Shown one piece after another: positions 63,403-64,000 of a DNA stretch of 64,000 nucleotides (position 1 is its first letter; each line of letters starts with the position of its first letter). The DNA comes from Bdellovibrionales bacterium. GTDB taxonomy: Bacteria; Bdellovibrionota; Bdellovibrionia; Bdellovibrionales; JAMPXM01. Below the pieces are notes generated by a model. It saw only the letters and a program-made list of their open reading frames with translations, did no database searches and was not told the DNA's origin. The stretch spans positions 682,001-746,000 of the forward strand of contig JADJOF010000001.1 of NCBI GenBank assembly GCA_016713885.1, read 5' to 3'. The translations under genes were made by a program, and so were the position numbers.

Positions 63403-63771
63403 ATGGAAAACAAAACAGTTAAAACAACTCGAATCGCTCAAGGATTCAATGCAAGCCCGCAAGTTTATCTGAATCAAGATCGCGGAAGCATCACTCATCG
63501 CTTAGGCTCTGATCTCAAGATCGAAATGCCTGTCAATCTTTACAAAAAGATTCTGGGTCTTCCTTTTGAGAAGAAAGAAAATTCTCAAAATCAAGAAGCT
63601 ACAGCTCCTCGAAAAGTCACTTACGGTCTAGTTGCTAGGCCCGTACTTTTCTTGAGTGAAGACGGTAACTACCTCATTCACAGTGTTCTTGGAATTCGCA
63701 TTTCAAAGCATGTGAACTACTACAAACAAATTCTCGGAGTTTCATACACTCCGAAAACACAAACCGCGTAA
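63403..63771 (+). CDS. Small protein made of two related repeats
   Basis: 122 residues from ATG 63403 (AAGGAG upstream). About 38 residues occur twice: VYLNQDRGSITHRLGSDLKI then VNLYKKILGLPF, and LFLSEDGNYLIHSVLGIRIS then VNYYKQILGVSY. Shared features are the hydrophobic strand, the acidic turn, I-x-H-x-LG and the Y-K-x-ILG end. No signal peptide or membrane segment, so cytoplasmic. Not recognised; may be a small DNA- or protein-binding fold. Confidence 0.65.
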   Translation: MENKTVKTTRIAQGFNASPQVYLNQDRGSITHRLGSDLKIEMPVNLYKKILGLPFEKKENSQNQEATAPRKVTYGLVARPVLFLSEDGNYLIHSVLGIRISKHVNYYKQILGVSYTPKTQTA

Positions 63772-63812
63772 GCGGTTCTCTCAAGTAACTGGAGGCTTTG
63801 GCCTCCAGTTAC
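63762..63812 (+). terminator. Two hairpins at the 3' end of the two-repeat gene
   Basis: AACCGC GTAA GCGGTT (63762-63777) contains the stop codon in its loop. Then a 12-bp perfect hairpin GTAACTGGAGGC (63785-63796) / GCCTCCAGTTAC (63801-63812) with a 4-nt loop. A T-run is absent, so termination may need another factor. From 63813 to 64000 I see no gene. Confidence 0.5.
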
Positions 63813-64000
63813 AAATACCAATAGCGGATAAACTGAACGAATACCTTCAGTTTCTCATTTCTAAAGTCGCACCTGTCACATCTTGCAAATTCAATTTCTC
63901 TTTTCACTGAGCCCCGCCAGCCGCTTTTAGCGTCTGTCATGCCTCATGATCGGCCCCCCGGGCCTATACGAGAAATTGAGCAAGAAGCGCCAAGTGCTCC

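Noticed and set aside
1..64000. CRISPR arrays, rRNA and tRNA genes
   Set aside because: No regularly spaced repeats, rRNA-like segments or cloverleaf-forming sequences were found, so no tRNA attachment site for the integrase could be named.

Overview
The window (about 45% GC by eye) looks like a chromosomal accessory region of a Gram-negative bacterium, most probably a Bdellovibrio-like member of the Bdellovibrionota. This rests on the style of the integrase, the outer-membrane/periplasmic protein types and the overall gene content; no rRNA or tRNA is present to fix the taxonomy.

Layout. (1) 1-2.5 kb: ordinary chromosomal genes (DEAD-box helicase 5' end, DTW-domain tRNA modification enzyme, LysR regulator divergent from a Nudix-fold protein). 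(2) 2.5-7.1 kb: a tyrosine integrase with frameshifts, an excisionase-like HTH protein, then an IS4-family element that was itself hit by an IS66-family element; both insertions keep their target duplications. (3) 7.1-27.8 kb: a conjugation module on the minus strand, made of relaxase, MobC, and an F-like type IV secretion system (TraA, L, E, K, B, V, C, a TraH-like protein, TraG-N/VirB6-like, a thioredoxin-fold protein, a TraD-type coupling protein fused to a TraU-like domain, and a GspE/PilB-type ATPase). A PIN/HTH toxin-antitoxin pair sits inside it. Three start points share a 26-nt leader motif. (4) 28-32.2 kb: two small envelope genes and a NtrC-type response regulator with its histidine kinase, whose 5' end is cut by a second copy of the IS4 element. 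(5) 33.4-48.5 kb: a copper/silver island: cusA remnant, cusB, cusC, two CsoR-type repressors with visible operators, a CopA-type P-ATPase, and a long operon of secreted cytochrome, cupredoxin and YceI proteins (yceI split by an IS256-family element). (6) 48.5-60.4 kb: two more RND metal efflux operons, a CDF-type transporter, and an ArsR repressor with a perfect palindrome over its start codon. (7) 60.8-64 kb: an AbiE-like antitoxin/nucleotidyltransferase pair translationally coupled to an arsenate reductase, then a small two-repeat protein behind a long structured leader.

How it works together. Regions 2-4 look like an integrative and conjugative element carrying or abutting a metal-resistance island (5-7). 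Copper would be sensed by the two CsoR proteins, exported from the cytoplasm by CopA, handled in the periplasm by cupredoxin and cytochrome proteins, and expelled by RND pumps. The ArsR/CzcCBA/CDF block would serve other metals.

A caution runs through the window. Many broken genes (integrase twice, both IS4 transposases, the AbiEi-like antitoxin, arsenate reductase) are each repaired by adding one base to a mononucleotide run. The sequence may therefore carry systematic homopolymer-shortening errors, so the pseudogene calls, and possibly the TraD-TraU fusion, should be read with that in mind.
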